From JAIKWW01 sp052169645 (GTDB lineage Bacteria; Bacillota; Clostridia; Peptostreptococcales; Anaerovoracaceae): 64,000 bases of DNA. The position numbers and the translations under genes were made by a program. Shown in pieces: positions 44,381 through 53,321 of this stretch. The DNA is taken from NCBI GenBank assembly GCA_052169645.1, contig JBQNCA010000001.1:62001-126000 (forward strand), read 5' to 3'. A model generated the notes under the pieces. The model saw only the letters and a program-made list of their open reading frames with translations. It ran no database searches and was not told the DNA's origin. Each line of letters starts with the position of its first letter. Within the stretch, counting starts at the first letter, position 1.

Positions 44381-45119
44381 TATTCATAATTATAAAAAAA
44401 TCTGTATATCCCTGAATAATTTACTGCAACGATTCTGATAATTATGGTCGCATCCATAGTATTTTTCGTAACAACACGCAATTTCTTTTACAAGTTGATT
44501 CTGATAAGTATGATTATGTCCATAGAGGTAAATTTCCTGTCGGAGTGAGGCATAGCATAAGCAAGGTGGCAATAGCAGGCGCAAAACAGGAACGTTCTGT
44601 CGGCAAGAGCATACTTAATTTTGCAATAATCCGGCATTATAGTTGTGGGGACAGCTTTAAATATTGAAATCTGTAGAATTTGGACGTTTAAGAAAATCGA
44701 CGAATGAGCGATATTATATTGAGAATAGCAGTCAAGACCGTGTCATAACAGCCGGCTGCCAAAGTTTAAGATAACTTATCATAAGGGATATCGAAAAAAT
44801 GATTATGCAGCGAAACAGTTAAAATAAAGAATTCCGCATTTTTCGACACTACAATATTATTATCGAATAGTAACATAATTATATTGTAGCGGCAAATTCT
44901 TAAACTTTTTTAAAATTAAATTATTTATATATATACGATTGATTTTATTTTGAAATATGATAATGTAAGTCGACGGGATAAATAAATTGATTCTGAATTA
45001 CAGCAAATAAGCAGATGAATAATGTAGACAAGACTTTCTTTATGATACTTATTCGAAATGCTTTATTATAAAAATTATCATTTAAAAATATAAAAACCAT
45101 TGAAAGAGGAGAATTTCAC
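44381..45119. other. Long intergenic region before the surface-protein gene
   Basis: No credible gene is seen. The first 200 bp contain two imperfect copies of a GATTCTGATAA-x-TATG motif (44431 and 44497) that may be decayed repeats. An inverted repeat CTACAATAT/ATATTGTAG (44849-44857, 44881-44889) follows, then AT-rich sequence with possible promoter elements. GAAAGAGGAG just before 45120 is the ribosome-binding site of the next gene. Confidence 0.5.
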
Positions 45120-47354
45120 ATGAGAAGAAAAAGTAGCCTGATACTGATGACAGTTTTGTTAGTCTCTACCTTTATATGTAGCGGAATTTTTACATATGCG
45201 GATTCGGGAAAAGATGTAACGTCAAAGGTAAGCATATCAGACGTGACTTTGAGCGTGATAAAAGGAAGTGAATCTGTTCCTATCATTAAAAATGGAACGA
45301 AAGTTTCGGATGATGCATGCTTAAAGGTTGGTGACAGTGTCAAGATGGAATATGAGTGGTCTATCTCGGAGGAAAATATGGAAGGTGTTTCCGCCGGAGA
45401 TTATTTCACCATACAGCTGCCTGATAACGAGTATATAAATTCTTCTGAAAATACATATGATTTGAAAAATAGTGAAGGAGTTTTACTCGGCACATATAGC
45501 GTAAGCGGTCGAGTATTGACCGTAACCTTTAATGAAAAGGCAGCCGAGCAATCGGAATTGTCCGACGGTTGGTTCAATATATTCGGAAAAGTTGTAAAAG
45601 CAGGTGAAAATGTCGATATCGCAGGTAATGGCAGCGTGATTATTCCTATTAAGCCGGGAACAGGTTCCGGAGGCGGTGGAAATCATGGCGGTGGCGGCAA
45701 TGATGCAGGAAAGAATGAGATTACAAGTGATAAAATAAAGTTTACCAAGGATGGAAAGCAGTATTCAGGAAAGAACAGACTCAACTGGCATATGAATGTA
45801 AATTATGACGGTTTACAGCAGATGATATGTGGAGAGGCTGTAACTGATAAATCAAATGTTATTTTGGAGGATGAGCTTCCGGATTATTTGACGGCGGACA
45901 TAGGCAGTGTATATATAACGACACCTTTGTTTGTGCCTACACCTGAAAATAAAATGAGCGGATTTTCCATAGGATATATTAAGATAGCTCCGACAGTTTT
46001 ATATGCTGAAGAAAATGAAAGCTATGAGGATTTCTATCAGAGAGTAAAAAAATCAGGCAAAATTTCTGTCGGCATATATGATAAAAACGGAAAGAACAAT
46101 ATTTTATTCGGCTTCGGAAATCTCCCGGGAAACGGCATTACATATGCGGATATGTATGGCGGAGCGGATAAATTTAATACATTCATAGATTCCTGTGCGA
46201 GTAAAGGTGATATTACATCTCAGCAGGCAGAGAGAATGAAGACTGTATATGGTGCAGACGGGACTGCCTCAGGTCAGATTGTGGGATACGATGTATCCTT
46301 TGATACGGATGTTGAAGGCGAAAGCGGTAAATATAGCAATATAGCTCGTCTCGAATGGGATAATGCCGTAAAAACCGAATCCGAGTTTACTATTGAATTC
46401 AGCGGAGTCAGCGCAGGAATTACCGGTAAAGAAAAAACCTCAGTGAGTGTAGAAAAGATATGGGTAGGTAAGCCGGCAGCAAGTGTTACGATATTGCTCT
46501 TTCAAAATGGACATGAATATGCCAAAAAGGAAATAACTGCAGCTGACGATTGGAAATATACATTCAAAAAGCTTCCTAAGTATGATGCAGATAAGAAGCT
46601 TATAGAATATACTGTTGACGAGGAAGCTATAGAGGGATATGAAAAAACTCTGTCGGGTAATAAAGTAGAAGGCTTTAAGATAGAAAACAAGCAGCTGCCG
46701 CCTGAGAAGCCGAAGGATCCTGAGCCTAACCCTAACCCGAATCCTAACCCCGGAACGGATACGGGAAGAACCCCCGGAACTCCGAGCAATAAGGTTGAAA
46801 AACCGTCCGGAAAAGTATCAATTATACCTGATAAAGACGTTCCTCTTGCATCACTTAAAGCAGAAAATTTTGATATAAAAGTGGTAAAGGAATGGACTGA
46901 TCAGGATGGAAATGTTGTACCCGCTTTTGTCGACAACATTGAGGTTGCACTCTACAGAGACGGTTTGGCTACGGGAATGACAGCCGTTTTATCAAAGGAT
47001 AACGGATGGACGGCTATATTCAGAGATTTAGAAATAGCTGAACAGGGAACTGAAAATACTCATAATTATATTGTTAAAGAAGTAGGTGAAATTGATAATC
47101 ATATAAAACTGGCGGGGATGACTTTTGATGTAAGCTATTCGGGAAGTCCGGAAGAAGGTTTTAAAATTATTAATCGTAAAAGCGATATTATTATAGAAGA
47201 CCCTTTGCCTCCTACAGCTTTCAAAATTTCAGATGACAGTCCCGTACTTCCTCAGACAGGCTGTTGCAATGGACTTATTGTGTGGTTTGCATCAATAGGT
47301 TTAATATTGACAGCCGCAGGAGTCCTTCTTATAAGAAAATCACACCGAGCATGA
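45120..47354 (+). CDS. LPQTG-anchored surface protein with Cna-B-type domains
   Basis: A 744-residue secreted protein. The signal peptide is MRRKSSLILMTVLLVSTFIC and beyond, with cleavage likely after TYA. The N-terminal half (about 30-440) resembles the adhesive domains of collagen-binding-type adhesins and contains a Gly-rich linker. Two Cna-B-type stalk domains follow (VSVEKIWVGKPAASVTILLF and IKVVKEWTDQDGNVVPAFVD), separated by a proline-rich linker (PEPNPNPNPNPG). The C-terminus has the sortase motif LPQTG, a hydrophobic span and RKSHRA. A sortase would attach it to peptidoglycan, but no sortase gene is in the window. The ligand is unknown. Confidence 0.88.
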   Translation: MRRKSSLILMTVLLVSTFICSGIFTYADSGKDVTSKVSISDVTLSVIKGSESVPIIKNGTKVSDDACLKVGDSVKMEYEWSISEENMEGVSAGDYFTIQLPDNEYINSSENTYDLKNSEGVLLGTYSVSGRVLTVTFNEKAAEQSELSDGWFNIFGKVVKAGENVDIAGNGSVIIPIKPGTGSGGGGNHGGGGNDAGKNEITSDKIKFTKDGKQYSGKNRLNWHMNVNYDGLQQMICGEAVTDKSNVILEDELPDYLTADIGSVYITTPLFVPTPENKMSGFSIGYIKIAPTVLYAEENESYEDFYQRVKKSGKISVGIYDKNGKNNILFGFGNLPGNGITYADMYGGADKFNTFIDSCASKGDITSQQAERMKTVYGADGTASGQIVGYDVSFDTDVEGESGKYSNIARLEWDNAVKTESEFTIEFSGVSAGITGKEKTSVSVEKIWVGKPAASVTILLFQNGHEYAKKEITAADDWKYTFKKLPKYDADKKLIEYTVDEEAIEGYEKTLSGNKVEGFKIENKQLPPEKPKDPEPNPNPNPNPGTDTGRTPGTPSNKVEKPSGKVSIIPDKDVPLASLKAENFDIKVVKEWTDQDGNVVPAFVDNIEVALYRDGLATGMTAVLSKDNGWTAIFRDLEIAEQGTENTHNYIVKEVGEIDNHIKLAGMTFDVSYSGSPEEGFKIINRKSDIIIEDPLPPTAFKISDDSPVLPQTGCCNGLIVWFASIGLILTAAGVLLIRKSHRA

Positions 47355-47419
47355 TTGATAAATCGATTTCGGACATATAATCTTAAATATCGATCTATAG
47401 AATAAAAAGAGTTGATAAA

Positions 47420-47459
47420 AACCGCCACGTACGTTGAAATATCAAGGTATGTGGCGGTT
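47420..47459. terminator. Terminator after the surface-protein gene
   Basis: AACCGCCAC and GTGGCGGTT, extended by GTAC/GTAT, form a strong stem. The T run is clear on the minus strand and moderate on the plus strand (CTTTC). Confidence 0.7.
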
Positions 47460-47745
47460 CTTTCAGTGATTTTCTTGTCCATAGAGAACTTTTTTATTTG
47501 CATATTACATCTATGAATAAAAATATCTGCAAGGCATAGGGCAATGCCATAAATATGCCCCTTTAATATTATATTGCAACTCTGTTCTTAACTCTCTCAT
47601 TCGGTATATCAAGGAGTGAGTTGATGAGCAAGTTGATCCATCTACCTGAGATTGCAAATTTGCAATTTTCTTCCCGCATCCGATTCTTAAATACCAATAT
47701 CGCCCAATTTTTCATGTCGTGTCAATTTCCCCGCAAGATTTGTAG

Positions 47746-47812
47746 CGATTTTGCTCCCTGTTAACTGTCAAACTCCCGGATGAAGCGTGGGAAGAATATG
47801 TTTATTGGCAAA
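47746..47812 (+). pseudogene. Possible remnant of a Txe/YoeB-type toxin gene
   Basis: After a stop at 47743-47745 a short frame without a start codon reads VKLPDEAWEEYVYWQMQ, which resembles the N-terminal signature of Txe/YoeB toxins (EAWE-Y-YWQ). The following sequence does not continue the family. It is too short to be sure. The rest of the 590-bp gap after the surface gene shows only a 46-codon frame (47624-47764, AAGGAG upstream) with no recognisable product. Confidence 0.35.
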
Positions 47813-47841
47813 TGCAGGCTCTCATTTATTTAATAATTTCC

Positions 47842-47870
47842 TTGCAAGCAGGCAATTGCACTGGTATAAT
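47842..47870 (+). promoter_or_regulatory. Promoter of the rpsF-ssb-rpsR operon
   Basis: TTGCAA (47842-47847), a 17-base spacer and TATAAT (47865-47870) with an upstream TGG that makes an extended -10 element. It lies 70 bp before rpsF. Confidence 0.8.
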
Positions 47871-47891
47871 AGTAAAGCTTAATTGATCCTT

Positions 47892-47913
47892 GCTTCATCC
47901 GATGAGATGAAGC
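47892..47913 (+). promoter_or_regulatory. Leader hairpin of the rpsF operon, candidate S6:S18 binding site
   Basis: GCTTCATC and GATGAAGC pair perfectly around a CGATGA loop in the leader, with CCG spanning the top of the stem. S6-S18 complexes are known to bind a CCG-containing leader structure of rpsF operons, and this may be such a site. The full motif was not verified. Confidence 0.45.
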
Positions 47914-47939
47914 CTATAGTCCACAAGGAGGTGACAAAG

Positions 47940-48230
47940 ATGACAAATTATGAATTAATGTTCATCATCGATCCGACAGTTGAAGAATCTCAGAGAGATA
48001 CTTTTGTTGCCACCGTTCAGCAGATTATAACTGACGGAAAGGGCGAAGTCGGAAATGTAGATGTATGGGGCATGAAAAAATTAGCTTACCCTATTCGCAA
48101 GATGAACGAGGGATTCTATGTAGTTGTAGAATTCAAGGCTGAAGCGGAGCTTCCGAAGGAACTCGACAGAAGACTCAGAATTGCCGATGTCTGCATCAGA
48201 CACATGATCATCAATAAGGACGAAAAATAA
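47940..48230 (+). CDS. rpsF: 30S ribosomal protein S6
   Basis: A 96-residue S6: MTNYELMFIIDPTVEESQRD at the start, then WGMKKLAYPIRKMNEGFYV and DRRLRIADVCIRHMIINKDE. S6 binds next to S18 in the platform of the small subunit. AAGGAGGTGACAAAG gives a very strong ribosome-binding site at the ATG (47940). It is first in rpsF-ssb-rpsR. Confidence 0.97.
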   Translation: MTNYELMFIIDPTVEESQRDTFVATVQQIITDGKGEVGNVDVWGMKKLAYPIRKMNEGFYVVVEFKAEAELPKELDRRLRIADVCIRHMIINKDEK

Positions 48231-48268
48231 TATATCCGAAGTATTTATGTATGCAAAGGAGATAAATT

Positions 48269-48778
48269 ATGAACGTAGTCGTTTTAGTAGGAAGATTAGT
48301 AAGAGATCCTGAGCTCAGATATACGAATTCTCAAATGCCTATATGTCGAACCGCTCTTGCGGTAAGGAAGGACAGACCTTCAGCTGACGGCAAAGATGCC
48401 GATTTCATCAATATTACGATATTCGGAAAACAGGCTGAGACTTTCAATCGGTATCTGACTAAAGGACAGCAGGTAGCTATTGAAGGTCGTATTTCGACCG
48501 GTTCTTATCAGAATCAGAAGGGTGATACCGTATATACTACGGATGTCATAGTAAACAGATTTGATTTTATCGGAAGTAAGGGCGACAGCGGTAACAGGGG
48601 TAATTATGACAATAGTGATAATTACGGAAATAATACCGGATACGGCAGTCCTCAGAGCGGATACAATCAGAACTCGGGCGGCGGATATTCGGAGCCTTCA
48701 CCGGCATCACAGGATATGTCGCAGTCAAATATCCCTGAAGGTTTTTCCGAGATAGACGAAGACGACATACCGTTCTAA
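48269..48778 (+). CDS. ssb: Single-stranded DNA-binding protein
   Basis: A 169-residue SSB with an N-terminal OB fold (MNVVVLVGRLVRDPELRYTN, FINITIFGKQAETFNRYLTK, GQQVAIEGRISTGSY). A Gly/Asn/Ser/Tyr-rich disordered linker follows, and the acidic tip EIDEDDIPF recruits replication and repair proteins. It sits between the S6 and S18 genes, as in most Firmicutes. Confidence 0.97.
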   Translation: MNVVVLVGRLVRDPELRYTNSQMPICRTALAVRKDRPSADGKDADFINITIFGKQAETFNRYLTKGQQVAIEGRISTGSYQNQKGDTVYTTDVIVNRFDFIGSKGDSGNRGNYDNSDNYGNNTGYGSPQSGYNQNSGGGYSEPSPASQDMSQSNIPEGFSEIDEDDIPF

Positions 48779-48803
48779 ACTCTGAACAGAAAGGAGACTC
48801 GCC

Positions 48804-49046
48804 ATGGAAAAGAGAAGAGGCGGCGGAAGAAGAAAAAAGGTCTGCCAGTTCTGCCTTCAGAAGGAACAGAATGGCAGTGTTGAGATAGATTACAAGGACG
48901 TTGAAACACTCAAGAAGTATATCACAGAGAGAGGAAAGATTCTTCCTAAGCGTATCACAGGCAACTGCGCTATACATCAGAGAGCTGTTACAACTGCTAT
49001 AAAGAGAGCAAGACAGGTTGCATTGCTTCCATATACAGCAGACTGA
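48804..49046 (+). CDS. rpsR: 30S ribosomal protein S18
   Basis: An 80-residue S18 with VCQFCLQKEQNG near the N-terminus, DYKDVETLKKYITERGKILP and KRITGNCAIHQRAVTTAIKR. The cysteines (CQFC, plus a later Cys and His) suggest the zinc-binding form of S18. AGAAAGGAGACTCGCC precedes the ATG. It is last in the operon, with an intrinsic terminator 45 bp after the stop. Confidence 0.97.
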   Translation: MEKRRGGGRRKKVCQFCLQKEQNGSVEIDYKDVETLKKYITERGKILPKRITGNCAIHQRAVTTAIKRARQVALLPYTAD

Positions 49047-49090
49047 TTGTAATTGTAGTTAAAAAATTAAAATTAAGGCAATTGAGCATA

Positions 49091-49122
49091 ACCGGATTCA
49101 CGAAAGCTGAGTCCGGTTTTTT
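49091..49122 (+). terminator. Intrinsic terminator after rpsR
   Basis: ACCGGATTCA and TGAGTCCGGT form a 10-bp stem (one G-T pair) with loop CGAAAGC, followed by six T. The remaining 260 bp up to gdpP show no gene. Confidence 0.88.
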
Positions 49123-49382
49123 AATGAGAATATTTTATAGGTAAATATCTTTGAAAATGTATATTATCCATGGTGATTGAAAGACCTTTCTCTTATAGAT
49201 GTTTATCCTCAAAACCATTCTAACGGACTCAATCGCTTTTTTCTACCCTTGTGGTCTCACATCTATTGTAAAGCTACAATACAAGCTTGGTCATAGCTGT
49301 CGTACAGTTGAAAATTATATAGTCGTGTGATATATTAAGATATTGCTTGTTGGGTATATACAGGCATAAATGGAGACTAGAA

Positions 49383-51488
49383 ATGAAAAGCAAAAGTAAA
49401 ATTCATATACTTGAATCTGATTCACTCATATATGTAGCGGCTATGATTCTTTTTACTGTTATAATAGCTGTTATCAGACCGATTGCAGTGATTCCTGCTG
49501 TAGTCATAATGCTTTTAGCCATATTCATAAGCAGCAGGCTGCCTTCACGCAGGAGTCTTGCACTTAACGATTATTTTGAAGATATGGCAAATGAGATGGA
49601 TGAAAACATTGCGGCAGCTGTTATATACAGTCCGTATCCCCTTTGTACCATGGACGTTGACGGTCATATAATATGGACGAACAATGCGTTTAAGGAAACC
49701 TTTATGCACGGCGAGCGCAACGATACCATGGATATTTACGACCTTACAGGCGTGAAGCTGCATGACCTTACAAATGAAGTATTAAAGGATAAGACAATAA
49801 CGGTTGCATCAATAAACAGATCATTTAAAGTACAGATGACATCCGGAAAACAGTGGAGCGCAGAGTGCGGCGACGGAATGCAGTCGGCGGTGCGAATGGT
49901 TCACTGGATAGAAACCACCAAGAGTGAAGAGCTGCGAAAGATGTACCTTGAAGCGTGGCCTTGCATTGCGCTGATAAGCATAGATAACCTTGATGATATC
50001 ATTGCGAATGCTCAGGATGACAAGAAGGCTACCATAGCCGGAGATATAGAAAAGCTTGTGCGTCAATGGGCGGTAAGATGTCAGGGGGCTGTCATTAAGC
50101 GTTCACAGAACAGCTTTGTTATGTTTATGGATGAGAGAAATTTGCAAAACAGCGAGGCTAACAAATTCCCCGTGCTTGATGATGTAAGAGCTTTGGATAC
50201 GGGAACGGATATACCTGCATCTCTTTCAGTAGGAATAGGTGCGAACGGAAAAACCATAGCACAAACCGAAGAGTATGCTGAAGCCGCAATGGATCTTTCG
50301 CAGGGAAGAGGCGGCGATCAGGTAGTCGTGCGCCGTGGCACCGAAGTAAATTATTACGGCGGCAGACTACAAACTGTTGAAAAGCGCAATAAGGGGAAAT
50401 CCCGAATCGTTGCACTGGCTCTGCGTCAATTGATAGACCAGTCGCCACGAGTATTTGTAATGGGACATAAGCTGCCGGATATGGATTCTTTAGGATCGGC
50501 GCTGGGTGTCGCACGATTTGCCAAGAATAGAGGTAAAGAAGTAAATATCGTCATAGATACTTGGGATGCCGTAGATATGATGTACGAAAGGGCAGTGGAA
50601 GAAGGTGAGTATAATTTTATACGCAGTGATTATGCCAAGCTGATTATAAAAAATGACGACCTTCTTATAGTTGTAGATAATCATAAGCCGAGCATATCGG
50701 AATGCGGAGAGCTTACAGAGAGAGTGGACAGAATAGTAATTATAGATCACCACAGACGAGGTGAGGAAATGATTGCAAATCCTACACTTACTCATATAGA
50801 ACCGTATGCATCCTCGACCTCCGAGCTTGTAGCTGAAATGCTGCAGTATGCAAATACCGAAAAGAAAGATATAACGCATTTTGAAGCGGAGGCAATGCTT
50901 GCAGGTATAGCTGTAGATACGAAAAATTACACGATAAAGACCGGAGTCAGAACCTTTGAAGCTGCGACATGGTTAAGGAGAATGGGGGCTGATCCTACAA
51001 TAGTTCGTCAGTTCTTCCAGACGGATATAGATATATTCAGAGACAGAGCACAGATAATAGCTCAAGCAAAAAGGCTGCCGGGCGATATTGCAATTTCATA
51101 TTCAAGAGGTCCGAAGAAAAATATATCGGTGCTTATATCTATGGCGGCGGATGAGCTTTTAAATATAAGAGGCATGAGAGCTTCTTTTGTAATAGGCGAA
51201 AGCGATCAGGGCGGACTGCGTGTCAGTGCAAGGTCGTTGGGCGATATAAATGTTCAGATGATCATGGAGAATATAGGCGGCGGAGGAAATCTAACTACGG
51301 CGGGAGCTCAGCTTGATATGAATCTTGATGATGCATTAAAATTATTGGAAAAGGTCGTATTGGAGCAGACGGCGGAAAAATCGTCTAAGGAAAAGTCTCA
51401 GAAAGAAAAACCGGCTAAAGAAAATAACGGCAGAGATACGAAAGATAAAAAAGATTCAAAGGATAAAAAGGAGAGGGAGGAACAATAA
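49383..51488 (+). CDS. gdpP: Cyclic-di-AMP phosphodiesterase GdpP (DHH/DHHA1)
   Basis: A 701-residue membrane-anchored phosphodiesterase that hydrolyses c-di-AMP. Two membrane spans near the N-terminus are followed by a PAS-like domain (YSPYPLCTMDVDGHIIWTNN) and a degenerate GGDEF domain (DLSQGRGGDQVVVRRG). The DHH domain has VMGHKLPDMDSLGSALGVAR, VDNHKPS and IIDHHRRGEEM. The DHHA1 motif reads GGGGNLTTAGAQ, with Asn where His is usual. A Lys/Glu/Asp-rich tail ends the protein. The ATG at 49383 has GGAG nine bases upstream. The stop shares a base with rplI (TAATG), the usual gdpP-rplI-dnaB order. Confidence 0.95.
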   Translation: MKSKSKIHILESDSLIYVAAMILFTVIIAVIRPIAVIPAVVIMLLAIFISSRLPSRRSLALNDYFEDMANEMDENIAAAVIYSPYPLCTMDVDGHIIWTNNAFKETFMHGERNDTMDIYDLTGVKLHDLTNEVLKDKTITVASINRSFKVQMTSGKQWSAECGDGMQSAVRMVHWIETTKSEELRKMYLEAWPCIALISIDNLDDIIANAQDDKKATIAGDIEKLVRQWAVRCQGAVIKRSQNSFVMFMDERNLQNSEANKFPVLDDVRALDTGTDIPASLSVGIGANGKTIAQTEEYAEAAMDLSQGRGGDQVVVRRGTEVNYYGGRLQTVEKRNKGKSRIVALALRQLIDQSPRVFVMGHKLPDMDSLGSALGVARFAKNRGKEVNIVIDTWDAVDMMYERAVEEGEYNFIRSDYAKLIIKNDDLLIVVDNHKPSISECGELTERVDRIVIIDHHRRGEEMIANPTLTHIEPYASSTSELVAEMLQYANTEKKDITHFEAEAMLAGIAVDTKNYTIKTGVRTFEAATWLRRMGADPTIVRQFFQTDIDIFRDRAQIIAQAKRLPGDIAISYSRGPKKNISVLISMAADELLNIRGMRASFVIGESDQGGLRVSARSLGDINVQMIMENIGGGGNLTTAGAQLDMNLDDALKLLEKVVLEQTAEKSSKEKSQKEKPAKENNGRDTKDKKDSKDKKEREEQ

Positions 51489-51931
51489 TGAAAGTAATAC
51501 TTTTACAGGATGTAAGCAAGCTGGGTAAAGCCGGCGACATAGTTAATGCAAGCGACGGCTATGCGAGAAATATGCTCCTGCCCAAGGGACTGGCAAAGGA
51601 AGCTACAGCCGGAAATATAAAAGCTGCAGAAGCGAAGAAAGCTGCCGATGCCGCAAATCGTGCAGAGCGGAAAAAGGCTGCGGAAGCTGTCAAGGAAGTG
51701 CTCGCATCGGCTGAAATCAAGGTTAAGTCCAAGGGCGGAGAAGGCGGAAGACTGTTCGGTGCAGTTACAAACGTTGATATAGCGGCGGCTATAAAGGAAC
51801 AGTACGATTTCGACATAGATAAGAAAAAAATTGCGCTGCCGCAGCCGATAAAAACGGTAGGTGAGCATAAAGCAAGCGCACATCTTTTTACAGATGTAAA
51901 TGTTGATTTGAAAGTAATTGTAGAAATATAA
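51488..51931 (+). CDS. rplI: 50S ribosomal protein L9
   Basis: A 147-residue L9 starting MKVILLQDVSKLGKAGDIVN, then ASDGYARNMLLPKGLA, a long connecting helix rich in Ala/Lys/Glu, and the C-terminal domain (GEGGRLFGAVTNVDIAAAIK). It overlaps the gdpP stop by one base with GAGGGAGGAAC upstream, so the two are co-translated. dnaB follows 13 nt later. Confidence 0.97.
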   Translation: MKVILLQDVSKLGKAGDIVNASDGYARNMLLPKGLAKEATAGNIKAAEAKKAADAANRAERKKAAEAVKEVLASAEIKVKSKGGEGGRLFGAVTNVDIAAAIKEQYDFDIDKKKIALPQPIKTVGEHKASAHLFTDVNVDLKVIVEI

Positions 51932-51944
51932 AAGGAGTATTCCC

Positions 51945-53273
51945 ATGGAAGAACGTATTCCTCCTCATAGTGATGCAGCGGAACGCTCGGTTCTGGGAGC
52001 AGTTATGCTCGACGATACGGTGTTGCTGGATGCACTGGAAATGCTCAGGGAAGAAGATTTTTACAGTGAGGTGCATAAGGAAATATTTGCCGCCGTTAAA
52101 GAAATACATCGGCACGGAGAAAAAGTGGATATGCTTACCGTCAACGAGGAACTTAAGCGCCGCAAAACCTTGGAAATGATAGGCGGACGTTCTTATATAG
52201 CGACTCTCACAGCCGAGGTGCCTTCCACTGCAAATACATCCTCATATGCGAGAATAGTAAAGGACAAGGCGGTACTGAGACATCTGATTCGAATATCCGA
52301 CGATATAATGGACAAGAGCTATAGACAGGAGCAAAGCTCGGGCGAAATTGTAGATTATGCCGAGCGCAATGTTCTCGACATCACAAGAGATACGCAGAAG
52401 CGTGACTATGCGGCACTCAAGGATGTGTTGTGGCTTAATATGGATCAGATAACACAGCTGTCGGAATCGGACGGTCGCATCACGGGGCTTTCAACAGGAT
52501 TTTTGGATTTGGATGATAAAACCTCAGGCTTTCAAAAGTCGGATTTAATAATACTTGCAGCCCGTCCGAGTATGGGAAAGACCGCACTCGTATTGAATAT
52601 CGCACTGAATGCGGCGAGCAGGAGCTCGGCAAGAGTTATGATATTTTCATTGGAAATGTCCAAGGAGCAGCTCGGGCAGAGACTGCTCAGCATAGATTCG
52701 TGCGTTGAGCTGTCGAAGTTGAGAACCGGCGATCTGTCCAGGGGAGATTGGGAAGATCTGAACATAGCCATAGACCGTTTGTCAATGGCTGATATATTTA
52801 TAGATGATACCCCGGGTATTTCCATTATGGAGATGAAGAATAAGTGCCGCCGAGCAGGCACGGACAAGCCGCTTGATCTCATAATCGTCGACTATCTCCA
52901 GCTTATGAGCGGAGAGGGACGTTCGGAGAGCAGACAGAACGAAATCAGCATGCTGTCCCGTACACTTAAGCAGCTTGCGAGAGAGATGGAATGTCCGGTA
53001 ATCGTCTTATCGCAGCTTTCCAGAGCTGTGGAAACCCGTCCCGATCACCGACCTCAGCTGTCGGATTTGAGAGAATCGGGTGCGATAGAGCAGGATGCCG
53101 ATGTTGTAATGTTCCTTTACAGAGATGAATATTACAATCCCGATACCACGGAGAAACCGAATACCTGCGAGCTTATAATCGCCAAACAGCGAAACGGTCC
53201 GACAGGCTCGCTTGACTTGGCATGGTTGGGCAAGTATACAAAGTTTGCAAATAAGAGCACTTTGCCTTATTGA
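51945..53273 (+). CDS. dnaB: Replicative DNA helicase
   Basis: The hexameric fork helicase, 442 residues (DnaC in B. subtilis naming). The N-terminal domain has PPHSDAAERSVLGAVMLDDT. The RecA-like motor has Walker A AARPSMGKTALVLNIA, MIFSLEMSKEQLGQRLL, Walker B LIIVDYLQLM, and QLSRAVETRPDHRPQLSDLR, RESGAIEQDADVVMFLYRD. No intein is present. AAGGAG precedes the ATG. Confidence 0.97.
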   Translation: MEERIPPHSDAAERSVLGAVMLDDTVLLDALEMLREEDFYSEVHKEIFAAVKEIHRHGEKVDMLTVNEELKRRKTLEMIGGRSYIATLTAEVPSTANTSSYARIVKDKAVLRHLIRISDDIMDKSYRQEQSSGEIVDYAERNVLDITRDTQKRDYAALKDVLWLNMDQITQLSESDGRITGLSTGFLDLDDKTSGFQKSDLIILAARPSMGKTALVLNIALNAASRSSARVMIFSLEMSKEQLGQRLLSIDSCVELSKLRTGDLSRGDWEDLNIAIDRLSMADIFIDDTPGISIMEMKNKCRRAGTDKPLDLIIVDYLQLMSGEGRSESRQNEISMLSRTLKQLAREMECPVIVLSQLSRAVETRPDHRPQLSDLRESGAIEQDADVVMFLYRDEYYNPDTTEKPNTCELIIAKQRNGPTGSLDLAWLGKYTKFANKSTLPY

Positions 53274-53321
53274 TAAATACGGTCAAAGAACTATTATTCA
53301 CGATAAAAAAGGAGGCAGTGT

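Noticed and set aside
44764..44790. Second sigma-B-like promoter (GTTTAA-N15-GGGATA)
   Set aside because: The -10 deviates from GGGTAT, and the next gene starts 330 bp away.
47624..47764. A 46-codon frame with an AAGGAG ribosome-binding site
   Set aside because: The composition is not protein-like (Phe/Cys/Arg mix) and no family is recognised. Mentioned only as an unsupported possibility.
49352..49357. GGGTAT upstream of gdpP as a sigma-B promoter
   Set aside because: No GTTT-type -35 element at the right distance.
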